DNA of 45,016 bases from Phycisphaerae bacterium (GTDB lineage Bacteria; Planctomycetota; Phycisphaerae; Sedimentisphaerales; Sedimentisphaeraceae). The stretch lies in assembly GCA_027078365.1 (NCBI GenBank), contig JALWYQ010000034.1, forward strand, positions 66,745 through 111,760, in the 5' to 3' direction. Positions within the stretch are counted from its first letter, which is position 1; every line of letters starts with the position of its first letter. Under the pieces are notes generated by a model that worked only from the letters and a program-made list of their open reading frames with translations, did not search any database and was not told the origin of the DNA. A program made the translations under genes and the position numbers. This document shows, in pieces, positions 26,236 through 35,143 of this stretch.

Positions 26236-26304
26236 CAAATTTGTCATAGATTACATATTCTCCGCCAGAAGGCGCAAGAATCTAGCAGGATAGTCCCTAG
26301 CTAC
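26205..26304 (-). ncRNA. Candidate small RNA of about 100 nt upstream of dnaG
   Basis: A promoter-like pair (TTGCCA, 16 bp, TATACT at 26338-26311) and an intrinsic terminator (26204-26235) enclose about 100 nt. This stretch can fold into a first hairpin around CTAGGGA/TCC, a second strong hairpin (ATTCT..CGCC-TTCT-GGCG..AGAAT at 26257-26281) and the terminator stem. The second loop presents CCUUCU, which could pair with ribosome-binding sites. No open frame is present. It does not show the marks of 6S, 4.5S, tmRNA or RNase P. It could also be a dnaG-rpoD leader controlled by attenuation. Confidence 0.5.
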
Positions 26305-26310
26305 TCTATT

Positions 26311-26338
26311 AGTATATGGCATCGAAAGGAAATGGCAA
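26311..26338 (-). promoter_or_regulatory. Sigma-70-type promoter of the candidate small RNA or dnaG leader
   Basis: On the minus strand TTGCCA (five of six to consensus), a 16-bp spacer and TATACT (five of six) place a start near 26304. The DNA between this and the plus-strand promoter at 26563 (about 225 bp) holds no recognisable gene. Confidence 0.55.
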
Positions 26339-26562
26339 TATAACTGCCAAAATCGCCCATAACAAATAAAAAACCAAGATACAAACATGTTGGACACTTG
26401 GTCTTGAAGGACTCGTGACCGCTATAACAGCAAAATATCTCAAACAATCTTATCGTTTTTTCGTGTAGAAAAAATTAAGAACTCAAAGGACCTATAAAGC
26501 CCTCTTTCTAGCCCTGTTAGAGCCTTTTAATGCTTCTTGAGCTATCAATTTTTCTTCAAAAC

Positions 26563-26591
26563 TTGACATTGCGTTTTTTATTCTATATCCT
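26563..26591 (+). promoter_or_regulatory. Sigma-70-type promoter of the 3D-domain gene
   Basis: A perfect TTGACA, a 17-bp spacer and TATCCT place a start near 26598, giving a leader of about 115 nt. The leader contains an imperfect hairpin (TTGACC/GGGTCAA at 26602-26623) followed by seven A and is otherwise unremarkable. Confidence 0.65.
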
Positions 26592-26714
26592 GTCACATTC
26601 GTTGACCGCCCAGGATGGGTCAAAAAAATATTTTGTTTTATAGACAAAATATCTTTCAGGTCGTTGTAGGGTAAACACGGATTACCATTTGATGTAGAGT
26701 TGATAGGGTATTCC

Positions 26715-27296
26715 GTGAATACGAACTACTTAATTAAGGTTGCTCTAAATAGCGTTAAACGATTTCGTTTTATTGCTTTATTGCTTGCTGCTGCGTTATT
26801 TGTAACGCTAAGCTATGCAACAATCCGCCCTAATGGTAATGGCGCGAAGCTTAACATGCTCTCAAGTGAAATTCGTATTTCTCCCGAGACATCCCCACAC
26901 AACGACACTCTAACAGAAGCCGCTAACGAACTTACCATTCAAGAAGCTCCTTCTTGGACTGGCGATGAGGATACTAAAAGCGACGCCAAATGGAAAACCA
27001 TTAGAATGAGAGTTACCGCCTACTGCCCATGCAGGAAATGTTGTGGGAGGCATTCCGATGGCTATACAGCAAGCATGCATAAAATACACAGGGGCGATAG
27101 ATTTGTTGCCGCTGATAAGAAGTTTAGTTTTGGAACTGAGATGATAATACCCGGCTATAACAACTCTAAGCCTGTTAAAATTGAAGATAGGGGCAGGCTA
27201 ATCAAGGGAAATAAATTAGATGTTTTCTTCAACTCTCACAAGCAGGCTATGAAGTGGGGAGTTAAATATCTAGATGTTAAGGTAAGAGTCAATTAA
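26715..27296 (+). CDS. Exported 3D-domain protein (cell-wall-associated)
   Basis: An N-terminal signal-anchor (about residues 17-36) precedes a linker and a 3D domain at about 95-192. The domain begins MRVTAYCPCRKCCG and includes TASMHKIHRGD, a VAADKKFSFGTEM segment and IEDRGRLIKGNKLDVFF, where the conserved aspartates of this double-psi barrel lie. Such domains are found in lytic transglycosylases (MltA) and in Gram-positive wall-active proteins, so a peptidoglycan-related role is likely. GTG 26715 was chosen over TTG 26700 because AGGG lies 6 nt upstream. It is a single-gene unit with its own promoter and terminator. Confidence 0.9.
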   Translation: MNTNYLIKVALNSVKRFRFIALLLAAALFVTLSYATIRPNGNGAKLNMLSSEIRISPETSPHNDTLTEAANELTIQEAPSWTGDEDTKSDAKWKTIRMRVTAYCPCRKCCGRHSDGYTASMHKIHRGDRFVAADKKFSFGTEMIIPGYNNSKPVKIEDRGRLIKGNKLDVFFNSHKQAMKWGVKYLDVKVRVN

Positions 27297-27325
27297 TTCT
27301 TCATTGGATATAGTGTTAGAATACA

Positions 27326-27354
27326 AAAGCCGCTCAATTTGAGCGGCTTTTTGT
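27326..27354. terminator. Intrinsic terminator between two converging genes
   Basis: AAAGCCGCTC-AATTT-GAGCGGCTTT is a perfect 10-bp hairpin with T after it on the plus strand and A before it, so it can act in both directions. It is 30 bp after the 3D-domain gene and 67 bp after the DAHP synthase stop. Confidence 0.92.
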
Positions 27355-27420
27355 ATTTATATCTGGATTTACCTCAGAAATTGCTTTGATTAGCAAATAG
27401 AGAATCTCTAAGGCTAACCG

Positions 27421-28437
27421 CTAACTTCTTTTTACAATCTCGGCAATCTTATTAACATCAACAATAACCTCATCAAGCACTGCCGGTGTTATAGATTGAG
27501 CCCCATCACTAAGTGCATGCTCTGGATCTTCGTGACACTCAATTAAAAGTCCATCACAGCCAGCCGCCGCTGCAGCCCTACTCATAGAAGGAACCAAATG
27601 CGCATGACCTGTACCATGGGAAGGGTCAACTACAACAGGCAAGTGCGTCATGACATTAAGCTGCGCAACGCTGGCAAGCGGAAGTGTGTTTCTAACGTAT
27701 CCTTCATACGTGCGAATGCCACGCTCACAGAGAATTACTTCTTTATTGCCACCGTTAATGATATATTCCGCCGCAAGCAAGAACTCATCAAGAGTTGCAC
27801 ATAAGCCTCTTTTTAACATGACCGGCTTATTGATTTTTCCTGCCGCTTCAAGCAATGGATAATGCTGCATATTTCTTGCCCCAATCTGGACAACATCAGC
27901 ATACTCTGCAACCATCTCGATTGTTTCAACGCTTATAGCCTCTGTAACAATTGCTAGGCCTGTCTCTTTTCTAGCCTCCGCCAAAATTTTAAGGCCTTCC
28001 TCTTTCAGGCCTTGGAAAGCGTATGGACTAGTTCTAGGCTTAAATGCACCGGCTCTTAACCCTGCGCAGCCACTCTCACGCAAGATAGTTGCCATCCTTA
28101 GAACCATATCTCTGTTTTCTACAGCACATGGCCCTGCTATAACGCCAACCTTATCGCCGCCAATAACAAACTTTTCTGGGCCGATGGCTATTTTAGTTTT
28201 CTCCTTCTTAAGCTCACGGGAGGCAACTTTGTAAGGGGCTAGAATTGGAACAATTTTCTCAACCATCGGTGCGTTCTCAAGCGCACCTTTATCCACGCTT
28301 CTCTTATCACCGATACAGGCAATTACTGTACGGTCGGTACCGCGTATAACATGTTCTTTGAGCCCAAAATCATGTACAAGATCCACTACATGGCTAATCT
28401 GCGAATCTAGAGCATCTGGCTCCATAACGATTATCAT
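27421..28437 (-). CDS. aroF: 3-deoxy-7-phosphoheptulonate synthase (DAHP synthase, AroA-beta type)
   Basis: A ferredoxin-like N-terminal domain (about 1-70) is joined to the TIM barrel, the arrangement of the beta-type DAHP synthases of Thermotoga and Bacillus. Barrel motifs seen are AGPCAVEN, AFKPRTSPYAFQG, QIGARNMQHYPLL, MLKRG, ERGIRTYE, DPSHGTGH and ECHEDPEHALSDG, covering the PEP, erythrose-4-phosphate and metal sites. It catalyses the first step of the shikimate pathway. The ATG at 28437 has AGGAG 7 nt upstream. The extra N-terminal domain suggests feedback control by an aromatic amino acid or prephenate. It is a single gene. Confidence 0.97.
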   Translation of the reverse strand: MIIVMEPDALDSQISHVVDLVHDFGLKEHVIRGTDRTVIACIGDKRSVDKGALENAPMVEKIVPILAPYKVASRELKKEKTKIAIGPEKFVIGGDKVGVIAGPCAVENRDMVLRMATILRESGCAGLRAGAFKPRTSPYAFQGLKEEGLKILAEARKETGLAIVTEAISVETIEMVAEYADVVQIGARNMQHYPLLEAAGKINKPVMLKRGLCATLDEFLLAAEYIINGGNKEVILCERGIRTYEGYVRNTLPLASVAQLNVMTHLPVVVDPSHGTGHAHLVPSMSRAAAAAGCDGLLIECHEDPEHALSDGAQSITPAVLDEVIVDVNKIAEIVKRS

Positions 28438-28525
28438 ATTTTAACTCCTATGCAAAATCTTAATTCGGCGGATTATAGCACGCAGAGTCGGATATTTCCA
28501 GAACACTTTAACTACTGATTTGAGA

Positions 28526-28554
28526 ACTTTTTAACTGCTTTAACGCAAAAAAAG
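28526..28554 (+). repeat. Interspersed repeat, short copy R3
   Basis: The core ACTTTTTAACTGCTTTAACGC followed by an A-run matches copies R1, R2 and R4. It lies in the 144-bp gap between the Pgi-like gene and aroF. Confidence 0.55.
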
Positions 28555-28581
28555 GCTCCCTCTAACTGAAGCGCCTGATAT

Positions 28582-29655
28582 TTAATTCACGAGTAACTCT
28601 TTGAGAATTGAAACACTGACTTCACAAAAATAAATCAATTCGCCAAGTGCGTATGGGGTTAATCTTTCGAGTCGTAGGATTACTGAATTATCCGAGCTTT
28701 GCTCAGCGGCTGGGCTGTTAGATATTTCAAATGTAAATCTCTGTTTAGATTCAGTGGATTGGTTGGTTGTTTTGAGATTGATAACGCCGTTTAAATTAGC
28801 AGGTTTCATCACTTCGTTTAGCAAGTTGCAATACCACTTGCCAAAGAAATCACTGTCGATTGGCTGCGCATTCACACAGATCTCGGTGCCATCAAGAGCT
28901 GAATAATGCCTTAGCAATGCTGCAATCACTGCGGCTGGGTTTTTGTCTAGTTTCTCGCTACTAACCCTCTCATCCATCGCCCTTGCACCAGCTAATAGTT
29001 GCTCAATATCATAGCCGCAAAATGAAAGTGGCAGTAGCGTTGATGAGCTTAGAAGATTAAATTTAGGATCTAAGTTGTTTGGGAGAGATAGACTCTTACA
29101 TCCACAATCATCCACAAAACGGCTGCGCAGGCTATCAGCAAAGCTTGATATTATAACGATATGGTTTTGGATGTATTGGGCTGAAAAATTCTTGCTCAGT
29201 AAATCTTGTAGCGAAATAATCGCCTCTTCTAGTTGGCTGTTAGGCTTTTCACCTGCGATAAAGACAAATGCCAAAGTCTCTATTTTGTCTTGATTATCTT
29301 TTAGATAACTTTCAAACTTTTCGAAGCTGTCAATTATTGTGATTTTTTTACCGTTCGATTGGCAAGATTCACTGAAGACATCTCGAAGTTTATCGACTAC
29401 AAGGCAACCCTCTATTTCTCTACCGAAACCAACGATTACAAGATTTTGTATCTCTTCTGGCAAATCATTGGCAATCGTAGATGTTGATTCTAGAACGATT
29501 TGGTTGTATGGTAAATCTCTAGACGGTGAGAGGTTGTCGTTGCGTCTTTTATTTATGTTAGACACAGCCGTTGCAAGCAGTCCGCCCATTTGCGCAAGTT
29601 CTTTGTCGCTAACTGAGATATTTTTATAATCTAGACTTACCTCTTTTATTTCCAT
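28582..29655 (-). CDS. Divergent glucose-6-phosphate isomerase-like protein, probably not a normal isomerase
   Basis: The protein (357 residues against about 450-550 for Pgi) follows the Pgi plan: an SIS-like strand LVIVGFGREIEG (residues 71-82), a second SIS half with LPLSFCGYDIEQLLAGARAMDE (about 207-230), NPAAVIAALLRHYS, and LTPYALGELIYFCEV near the C-terminus. The glycine/serine sugar-phosphate loop (IGGS in true Pgi) is not conserved, and the catalytic Glu and His blocks are missing or unrecognisable. It may be a binding protein or a pseudoenzyme. It has an AGGAGAAGGG site and lies 16 bp after pcrA, so it is probably co-transcribed with it. Confidence 0.75.
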   Translation of the reverse strand: MEIKEVSLDYKNISVSDKELAQMGGLLATAVSNINKRRNDNLSPSRDLPYNQIVLESTSTIANDLPEEIQNLVIVGFGREIEGCLVVDKLRDVFSESCQSNGKKITIIDSFEKFESYLKDNQDKIETLAFVFIAGEKPNSQLEEAIISLQDLLSKNFSAQYIQNHIVIISSFADSLRSRFVDDCGCKSLSLPNNLDPKFNLLSSSTLLPLSFCGYDIEQLLAGARAMDERVSSEKLDKNPAAVIAALLRHYSALDGTEICVNAQPIDSDFFGKWYCNLLNEVMKPANLNGVINLKTTNQSTESKQRFTFEISNSPAAEQSSDNSVILRLERLTPYALGELIYFCEVSVSILKELLVN

Positions 29656-29671
29656 ACCAGCCCTTCTCCTG

Positions 29672-31858
29672 CTAACCTATCTTTTCGAGTTTAGCGTATT
29701 TGAGTAGCAGTGCCTTTGTCTGACCAGAATCAAATCTAACCGTAACAACACTCTTTTCGCCAAGGTCGAGATATTCCTTAACCTTACCAAGCCCAAACTT
29801 GGAGTGACGAACAGAATCGCCAGCCCTGTAGAGTGCGGTAGATTTTGGTTTTGGCACATAGTCGCTCGTTTTCTTAGGTCTGCTCGTGAAAGAATCTTGA
29901 CTTCCATAGCTATTAGCATAGGTATTTTGAGGAGGCATTCCAATTTCATACAAGAATTTTGATGGAATGGTTCTATTGAGCATACCGCGCATTGAACGGT
30001 ATTTGGCATAACTTATGCTTAGATTCTTCTTTGCCCTTGTTATTCCAACGAAGAACAAACGCCTCTCTTCTTCAAGCTCTTCGGGGTTCTCCTTGCTCCT
30101 CTCATGTGGCAAAAGCCCTTCTTCTAAACCGATGATAAAGGCATTTTCAAATTCAAGCCCCTTTGCCGCGTGAAGAGTCATTAGTGAAACGGTTGGGCTG
30201 TCTGCATCGTAAGCATCGGTATCACTGTATAGAGCGATACTTTGGAGATAATCGAATAATGAAGTTTCCTGAGATTCGTTTTCTTGGTCGTATTTTGCAG
30301 CGGAGCTTATAAGCTCTTCAACATTTGCTCGCGCAGCATCTTCACCCATGTCGTTTGGTTTGAGCGAATCAGCCATTCCGCTCTCTAGATAAACCGTTTC
30401 CATAAGGTCAGCAATCCCGCAATTAGGGTCGTCCAAGAGCTTTGTAAATTTATGAATCATATGCCCAAATTTGGCAATCTTGCCTTGCGCTGCCTTTGAT
30501 ATTGTGTCTATAAACGCAACATTAGTCACCGCTTCGTAAAGCGAGCTTTTTCTAGCGGTTGCATAGTCGCTGAGCCTAGATAGGCTGGTTTTACCAATTC
30601 CACGAGCCGGTGTATTTATAATCCTCTCAAGGGCGATATTGTCGCTAGGGTTTGCGATTAGCTTTAGATATGCAATCATATCTCTAATTTCTTTGCGGTT
30701 GTAGAACTCAACTCCACGAACGATTGAATATGGAATCTGCTCATTAACAAACGCCTCTTCCAACGCTCGACTCATTGAGTTTACTCTGTAAAAAACTGCA
30801 ATCTCGTTGAGCTTTACTCCATCATCAATAAGAGATTTTATTTTACGCGCAACCTCTAAAGATTCTTCCTGCTCATCGGAGTAGGCGTTAGTCTCTACCC
30901 TATTCCCCGATGGGCAAGTAGCGATAAGACGCTTTTCTTTACGTTTGCTATTGTTGGCTATTAGTTTGTCAGCAATACTTAGGATTTCAGGTGTGCTTCT
31001 AAAGTTTTCTTCGAGCTTCACAACTTTGGCATCTGGATAATCCTTCTCAAACGCCAGTATGTTTGCAATATCAGCACCACGCCAGCGATAGATGCTCTGG
31101 TCTGGGTCTCCAGTTACACAAATATTGCCATGTTCTATTGAGAGACCTTTAGCAATCTGATATTGCGCATGGTTGGTGTCTTGGTATTCGTCCACCATTA
31201 GATATTGAAATCTCCTACTAAGGGCTTTGCGCACTTCAGGATAATCGCGTAGAAGATATGCGGTGCGAACTAGCAAATCATCGAAATCTAGGGCGTTATT
31301 TGCCAAGAGAATCTCTTGGTAGCGTTTGTAGATTTTCGCCATAATTTCAAGATAAAAGCCATCAGCCCTTTCGATAACGTCCTCAACACTTTCAAGGTCG
31401 TTCTTAAACTTCGATATAGCGTTTAAAGCTCTAGATGGAGCAAAATTAGCAGAAGAAATATTGCAATCTGCAATCGCATCTTTGATACATTTTTTCTGCT
31501 CAGCATCTGAATATATGCTAAAGTTTGGCTCAAGGTTAACCATCTGAGCATATTCCCTTAGAATGCGCACACAAAGGGAGTGAAATGTACTAACTTGCAA
31601 ACCGCCCTTTACACCCATATCGAAAGTTCGTTGGCGCATCTCTTGGGCTGCTTTATTAGTAAAGGTAATCGCACAGATATTATACGGATTTACCCCATCT
31701 TTGATGAGCTGGACAATTCGAGAAGTAATAACTCTCGTTTTACCACTGCCAGGACCAGCGAGTATGAGCAGTGGTCCATCTTTGTGAAGAACTGCTGTTC
31801 TTTGAGAAGGTGTTAATTGGTCAATCGAAAAATTAGGGGCAAAATCCATTAGCTCCAT
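29672..31858 (-). CDS. pcrA: ATP-dependent DNA helicase PcrA/UvrD
   Basis: The 728-residue SF1A helicase shows Q-motif LTPSQRTAVLH, Walker A LAGPGSGKTRV, motif Ia ITFTNKAA, Walker B DEYQDTN, motif III GDPDQSIYRWRGA, motif IV ENFRSTPEIL, motif V TLHAAKGLEFENAF and motif VI VGITRAKKNL. The C-terminus (about 675-728: DSVRHSKFGLGKV) is the Tudor-like domain that PcrA uses to contact RNA polymerase. It unwinds DNA 3' to 5' in nucleotide excision repair and replication restart. The frame has an ATG at 31858 and another three codons later; the first was kept (AAGGA about 13 nt upstream). Confidence 0.97.
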   Translation of the reverse strand: MELMDFAPNFSIDQLTPSQRTAVLHKDGPLLILAGPGSGKTRVITSRIVQLIKDGVNPYNICAITFTNKAAQEMRQRTFDMGVKGGLQVSTFHSLCVRILREYAQMVNLEPNFSIYSDAEQKKCIKDAIADCNISSANFAPSRALNAISKFKNDLESVEDVIERADGFYLEIMAKIYKRYQEILLANNALDFDDLLVRTAYLLRDYPEVRKALSRRFQYLMVDEYQDTNHAQYQIAKGLSIEHGNICVTGDPDQSIYRWRGADIANILAFEKDYPDAKVVKLEENFRSTPEILSIADKLIANNSKRKEKRLIATCPSGNRVETNAYSDEQEESLEVARKIKSLIDDGVKLNEIAVFYRVNSMSRALEEAFVNEQIPYSIVRGVEFYNRKEIRDMIAYLKLIANPSDNIALERIINTPARGIGKTSLSRLSDYATARKSSLYEAVTNVAFIDTISKAAQGKIAKFGHMIHKFTKLLDDPNCGIADLMETVYLESGMADSLKPNDMGEDAARANVEELISSAAKYDQENESQETSLFDYLQSIALYSDTDAYDADSPTVSLMTLHAAKGLEFENAFIIGLEEGLLPHERSKENPEELEEERRLFFVGITRAKKNLSISYAKYRSMRGMLNRTIPSKFLYEIGMPPQNTYANSYGSQDSFTSRPKKTSDYVPKPKSTALYRAGDSVRHSKFGLGKVKEYLDLGEKSVVTVRFDSGQTKALLLKYAKLEKIG

Positions 31859-31946
31859 TTGCGCTACTCATTCCTTTCCGGATAGTCCGGTGATTAATTC
31901 TTATTAAAGCGGTCTTTTAAAAACCGATATATTTTACAATCCTATA

Positions 31947-33749
31947 CTACTTTGCCTTCTGGTTCTTTTGTTTTTCTTTCATCTCTTTCTCAAATTTTTC
32001 ACGTTGAGCATTTAGAGATTTGTAAAGCTTTGGACGTTCTATTTTTATCCTATTGAAAAGGCTCTGTTTCATCTCGTCAGGGATGGCTGGGTCGTTGAGA
32101 AAATCAAGAAGCGCAAAATAACGCAACCTTGAAAATTCTGGCAAGCCAACTCTGTCTGTCTTTTCATCGACTGTCATAGCTTTGTAGTCATTGTAGAGGA
32201 CATTCGCATATTTTTCTCTTCCAATCGCTTCTTCATCTTCATAAACGGCAAATCTAAAATACGCTTCGCGCAGCACACTCATGATACGTGTAGTAACACG
32301 AGTAATACTCAAACCGCCCGGAACGTTGAGAATACGATTTTTACAGAATTCTCTCAGCGACATTTTGTTATCGTCTCTAGGGTAGAGCTTGCGCATCTCT
32401 GCAAATACACGAGAAGCCTGCTTGATATGACCTGACTGATAGAACATCAAAGTCGCAGCCTCTAGCATTTTTCTATGACCAGTCTTTAGAGGTCTAACAT
32501 TTGAACCTCTAATCTTGCTGTACTTGTCAATTTTTTCTAACCATGCATCATTTACAGAATCGAACATGCTAAGGTCTGGACGCAAGAACATCGTCTGCAT
32601 CATTACAGTATGGTCTTTTGTACCAAGCTTTGGATCGCCCTTCTTAACTACAGGCATAGTGTACATTATGATTTTGCCATTTTTGTAGAGATCCTGTAGG
32701 CATTGGAAGATAATCCTATCAGTATTGCTCTCATCTACATAATGACCAACCCCTTTTGTGCCTGCAACGTTTAACCCTCTTTGAGCCCAATAAATGGCAT
32801 GAGTGTCTGGATGTTCCCAGTTTAGAGGATTTCTCTTTGATTTATCTTTAGTTGTGGTTGGTCCATATTTTTTGTTTAGCCAAATCATTAAATCTATATC
32901 AAACTTCCATGTGTTACGCAGTTCATAGCTCTGCGCAAAATACATGAATTTCTTGATAGTATCGCTGTAACTATAATCATCTAAAACATCCTGCAACTTC
33001 TGCGGATACTTTTGGGGAGTAACCGTAAGTTGCAAAAAGTTCTTCGCAACGACTTCTTTTTTGGCAAACTCTGGGTCCGCATCTTTTAGTCTTTGGTAAA
33101 ACTTGACCATCTCTTTATCTTTTAGCAATTCTTCCAAAGTCTTTGGCGCAGCAGCAAGATGGTCAAAATGCTCGTTGGTGTTTGGTGAGATTAATGGCCG
33201 CATTGCCATGAGAAGTTGCATCTTGTAGTATTTATGCACGTCATCAGTAACGCCGCCCATTTTATGCTCGAATATCCAAGCAAGTGAATGGTAGAGCATA
33301 ATAGACTTAGGATTCAAGACTATTCCTTTGTCTCTTAGCAGTTCGTAACCATTTCGAACCCATCTCCAGCGTTCTTCCGGTTGACTAGCAGGAATAGCCA
33401 CCGAGATATTGTACGCCATATTCCACGCCTGAAAATCCCACACAGCGGCAAATCGTGGCTGTAAGTCAGTAATCCATTCGGCAAGCTGCTTTGCGTCAAA
33501 AAACTTGCCCTCTTGTTTCAAATTCTCAGCACGCATCCAAAGTATATCAACAAGCAAACCTCGAAACGCACCCATTGCAACGGTAGTAAACGCCAAAGAA
33601 GGCGGCGCATTCTCTAGAGGGTCGTTACTGACAAGTCTAAGGTCTTTACGTGCTTTGGTAATATCATCTAGTTGCATTGAAGCGGTAAAGAGCAATGCCC
33701 CAGAAAATATCAATAACAGTAAAATAATAATTGTATCACGCGATCTCAT
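31947..33749 (-). CDS. Membrane-anchored TPR-like planctomycete protein of unknown function
   Basis: One membrane helix at about residues 6-24 is followed by ~570 residues that are largely helical and rich in TPR-like pairs. Recognisable pieces are LLVDILWMRAENLKQEGKFF, LQPRFAAVWDFQAWNMAYN and the LNPKSIMLYHSLAWIFEHKMGG region. Similar proteins occur beside ABC-2 transporter genes in planctomycetes, from memory of the family. The ABC permease ends 17 bp upstream, so the two are coupled. It could be a scaffold for the exporter on the periplasmic side. The C-terminus is very Lys-rich. Confidence 0.82.
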   Translation of the reverse strand: MRSRDTIIILLLLIFSGALLFTASMQLDDITKARKDLRLVSNDPLENAPPSLAFTTVAMGAFRGLLVDILWMRAENLKQEGKFFDAKQLAEWITDLQPRFAAVWDFQAWNMAYNISVAIPASQPEERWRWVRNGYELLRDKGIVLNPKSIMLYHSLAWIFEHKMGGVTDDVHKYYKMQLLMAMRPLISPNTNEHFDHLAAAPKTLEELLKDKEMVKFYQRLKDADPEFAKKEVVAKNFLQLTVTPQKYPQKLQDVLDDYSYSDTIKKFMYFAQSYELRNTWKFDIDLMIWLNKKYGPTTTKDKSKRNPLNWEHPDTHAIYWAQRGLNVAGTKGVGHYVDESNTDRIIFQCLQDLYKNGKIIMYTMPVVKKGDPKLGTKDHTVMMQTMFLRPDLSMFDSVNDAWLEKIDKYSKIRGSNVRPLKTGHRKMLEAATLMFYQSGHIKQASRVFAEMRKLYPRDDNKMSLREFCKNRILNVPGGLSITRVTTRIMSVLREAYFRFAVYEDEEAIGREKYANVLYNDYKAMTVDEKTDRVGLPEFSRLRYFALLDFLNDPAIPDEMKQSLFNRIKIERPKLYKSLNAQREKFEKEMKEKQKNQKAK

Positions 33750-33766
33750 ACTATTTTGGATCCTGA

Positions 33767-35143
33767 TTAGTTGTGCAAGGTTATTCTAGCTATTTCACGA
33801 TTCTTAAAGACAAATATTCCATAGAGAAATATCAAACTAGATTTTACAAAGGCCGTAAAGAAGAAACTGCTACCAAGAAATAGCCATGTTATAGTCTTTC
33901 CATCAACAATCATTGGTGTCGGATTGTATATACCATCAAATTTAGGTAGCATAAATATTATTGGCTTTACTAGTAAAGCATAGTAAACCGCTGTAGTGTG
34001 GGATAGATAACTAAACGAATCGAGGATAAAACCGTTGATCGAACCTGTAGCATAGATTACAAGAGCTACCATTATCGCAACAGGGAAAGAAAGCCATGTC
34101 GAAAGCGATACACCTAGCGACGTCAAAAATATCAACCTGATAAATATCAGCGCAACCCCGCGGAAAAAGTTAAGAGCAAACGAATCGCTCTTATAGAGAA
34201 GCTCAACCTTATCAGCAATAATGGTAGTACCGTTGTAATACATATTCTGCATTGCAATATCGAGGTGTCCATCTTTAGCAATAATATCTGCAGGAACTTG
34301 AAACTCTCTGACGGTATCAACTACATCTTTGCGCAGATTGCTGTCGTATATAGGCGTGTCAGGCAATTTTCCGCTGTCCATATCTGATAAGTCTCCGATT
34401 AGCCAACGGGTATAAACGCTGTTGTCTGGAGTATCATTGAGGGTTTTGAATGTAAATCTAATGTAGAGAGGCTTCGATAGGTCGTCAGGAACAACGTTTT
34501 CAAAGCTCCATTTTTTTACAGCTCCGGGCTCTACGCTTCTCTCTTTCATAGCAATGGAGCCGCATAGAGTATTAAAGACTGAGTTGTGCGATTTCCCCTC
34601 GAGTATCGGAGCGTTTGATTCTATCAGTTTTTTGAGCTTTTCCTTTGCTTGCGATTTAATCTTTTCACGATCAATATGTGTAGCAATAGAAATTCTGGAT
34701 GTAAAGAACTCGTTATCCGCCTGTTTTATTTCTTTATCAGTCGCCTTTGTAAAACGAGGCAGATAAATAGTGAAGGCAAATATCATCACTGAGAATACAG
34801 TCAGCAGTATAAAATTAACCACTAAGATTCCAAAAAATTTACCAAGAAGGTATTGATAGCGTAATACGGGCTTGGTTAGGATAGTATAAACCACCTTGTC
34901 TTTAAAATCGCTATTTAACATATAACACGAGATTGCTATTGTAAGAATACAAAGCAAAAGACTCGTAAGCGAGAGACCATAACTAGAGAAGGTTTGCAGT
35001 TTTCCAATGAGAGTGCCATCTCCCACAATTACAACACTCAACAAGGGAAGCAGTACCGCTAAGAGCAATATCACAACCAGTGCTATCTTCATACGGAAAA
35101 TCTGAGCAATTGTGTTTTTGGCAATAGTCCAAATATTAGCCAT
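33767..35143 (-). CDS. ABC-2-type permease with large extracytoplasmic loop
   Basis: The protein begins ANIWTIAKNTIAQIFRMK, a cytoplasmic N-terminus like that of the gene at 42903. It has helices at about 20-42, 52-75 and 99-130, then an extracytoplasmic domain of nearly 200 residues (about 130-320) and three or more C-terminal helices. Such large loops occur in ABC-2 subunits that export or position envelope substrates. It overlaps the ATPase gene by 8 bp and is followed by the TPR membrane protein, so the three probably form one complex. The transported substrate is unknown. Confidence 0.9.
   Translation of the reverse strand: MANIWTIAKNTIAQIFRMKIALVVILLLAVLLPLLSVVIVGDGTLIGKLQTFSSYGLSLTSLLLCILTIAISCYMLNSDFKDKVVYTILTKPVLRYQYLLGKFFGILVVNFILLTVFSVMIFAFTIYLPRFTKATDKEIKQADNEFFTSRISIATHIDREKIKSQAKEKLKKLIESNAPILEGKSHNSVFNTLCGSIAMKERSVEPGAVKKWSFENVVPDDLSKPLYIRFTFKTLNDTPDNSVYTRWLIGDLSDMDSGKLPDTPIYDSNLRKDVVDTVREFQVPADIIAKDGHLDIAMQNMYYNGTTIIADKVELLYKSDSFALNFFRGVALIFIRLIFLTSLGVSLSTWLSFPVAIMVALVIYATGSINGFILDSFSYLSHTTAVYYALLVKPIIFMLPKFDGIYNPTPMIVDGKTITWLFLGSSFFFTAFVKSSLIFLYGIFVFKNREIARITLHN

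Noticed and set aside
26487-26723. Open minus-strand frame ending MSSFEEKLIAQEALKGSN... before the 3D-domain gene
   Set aside because: It is free of stops for about 78 codons, but the only in-frame ATG is late, has no ribosome site, and gives a 25-residue peptide. The frame also overlaps the plus-strand promoter and start of the 3D-domain gene.
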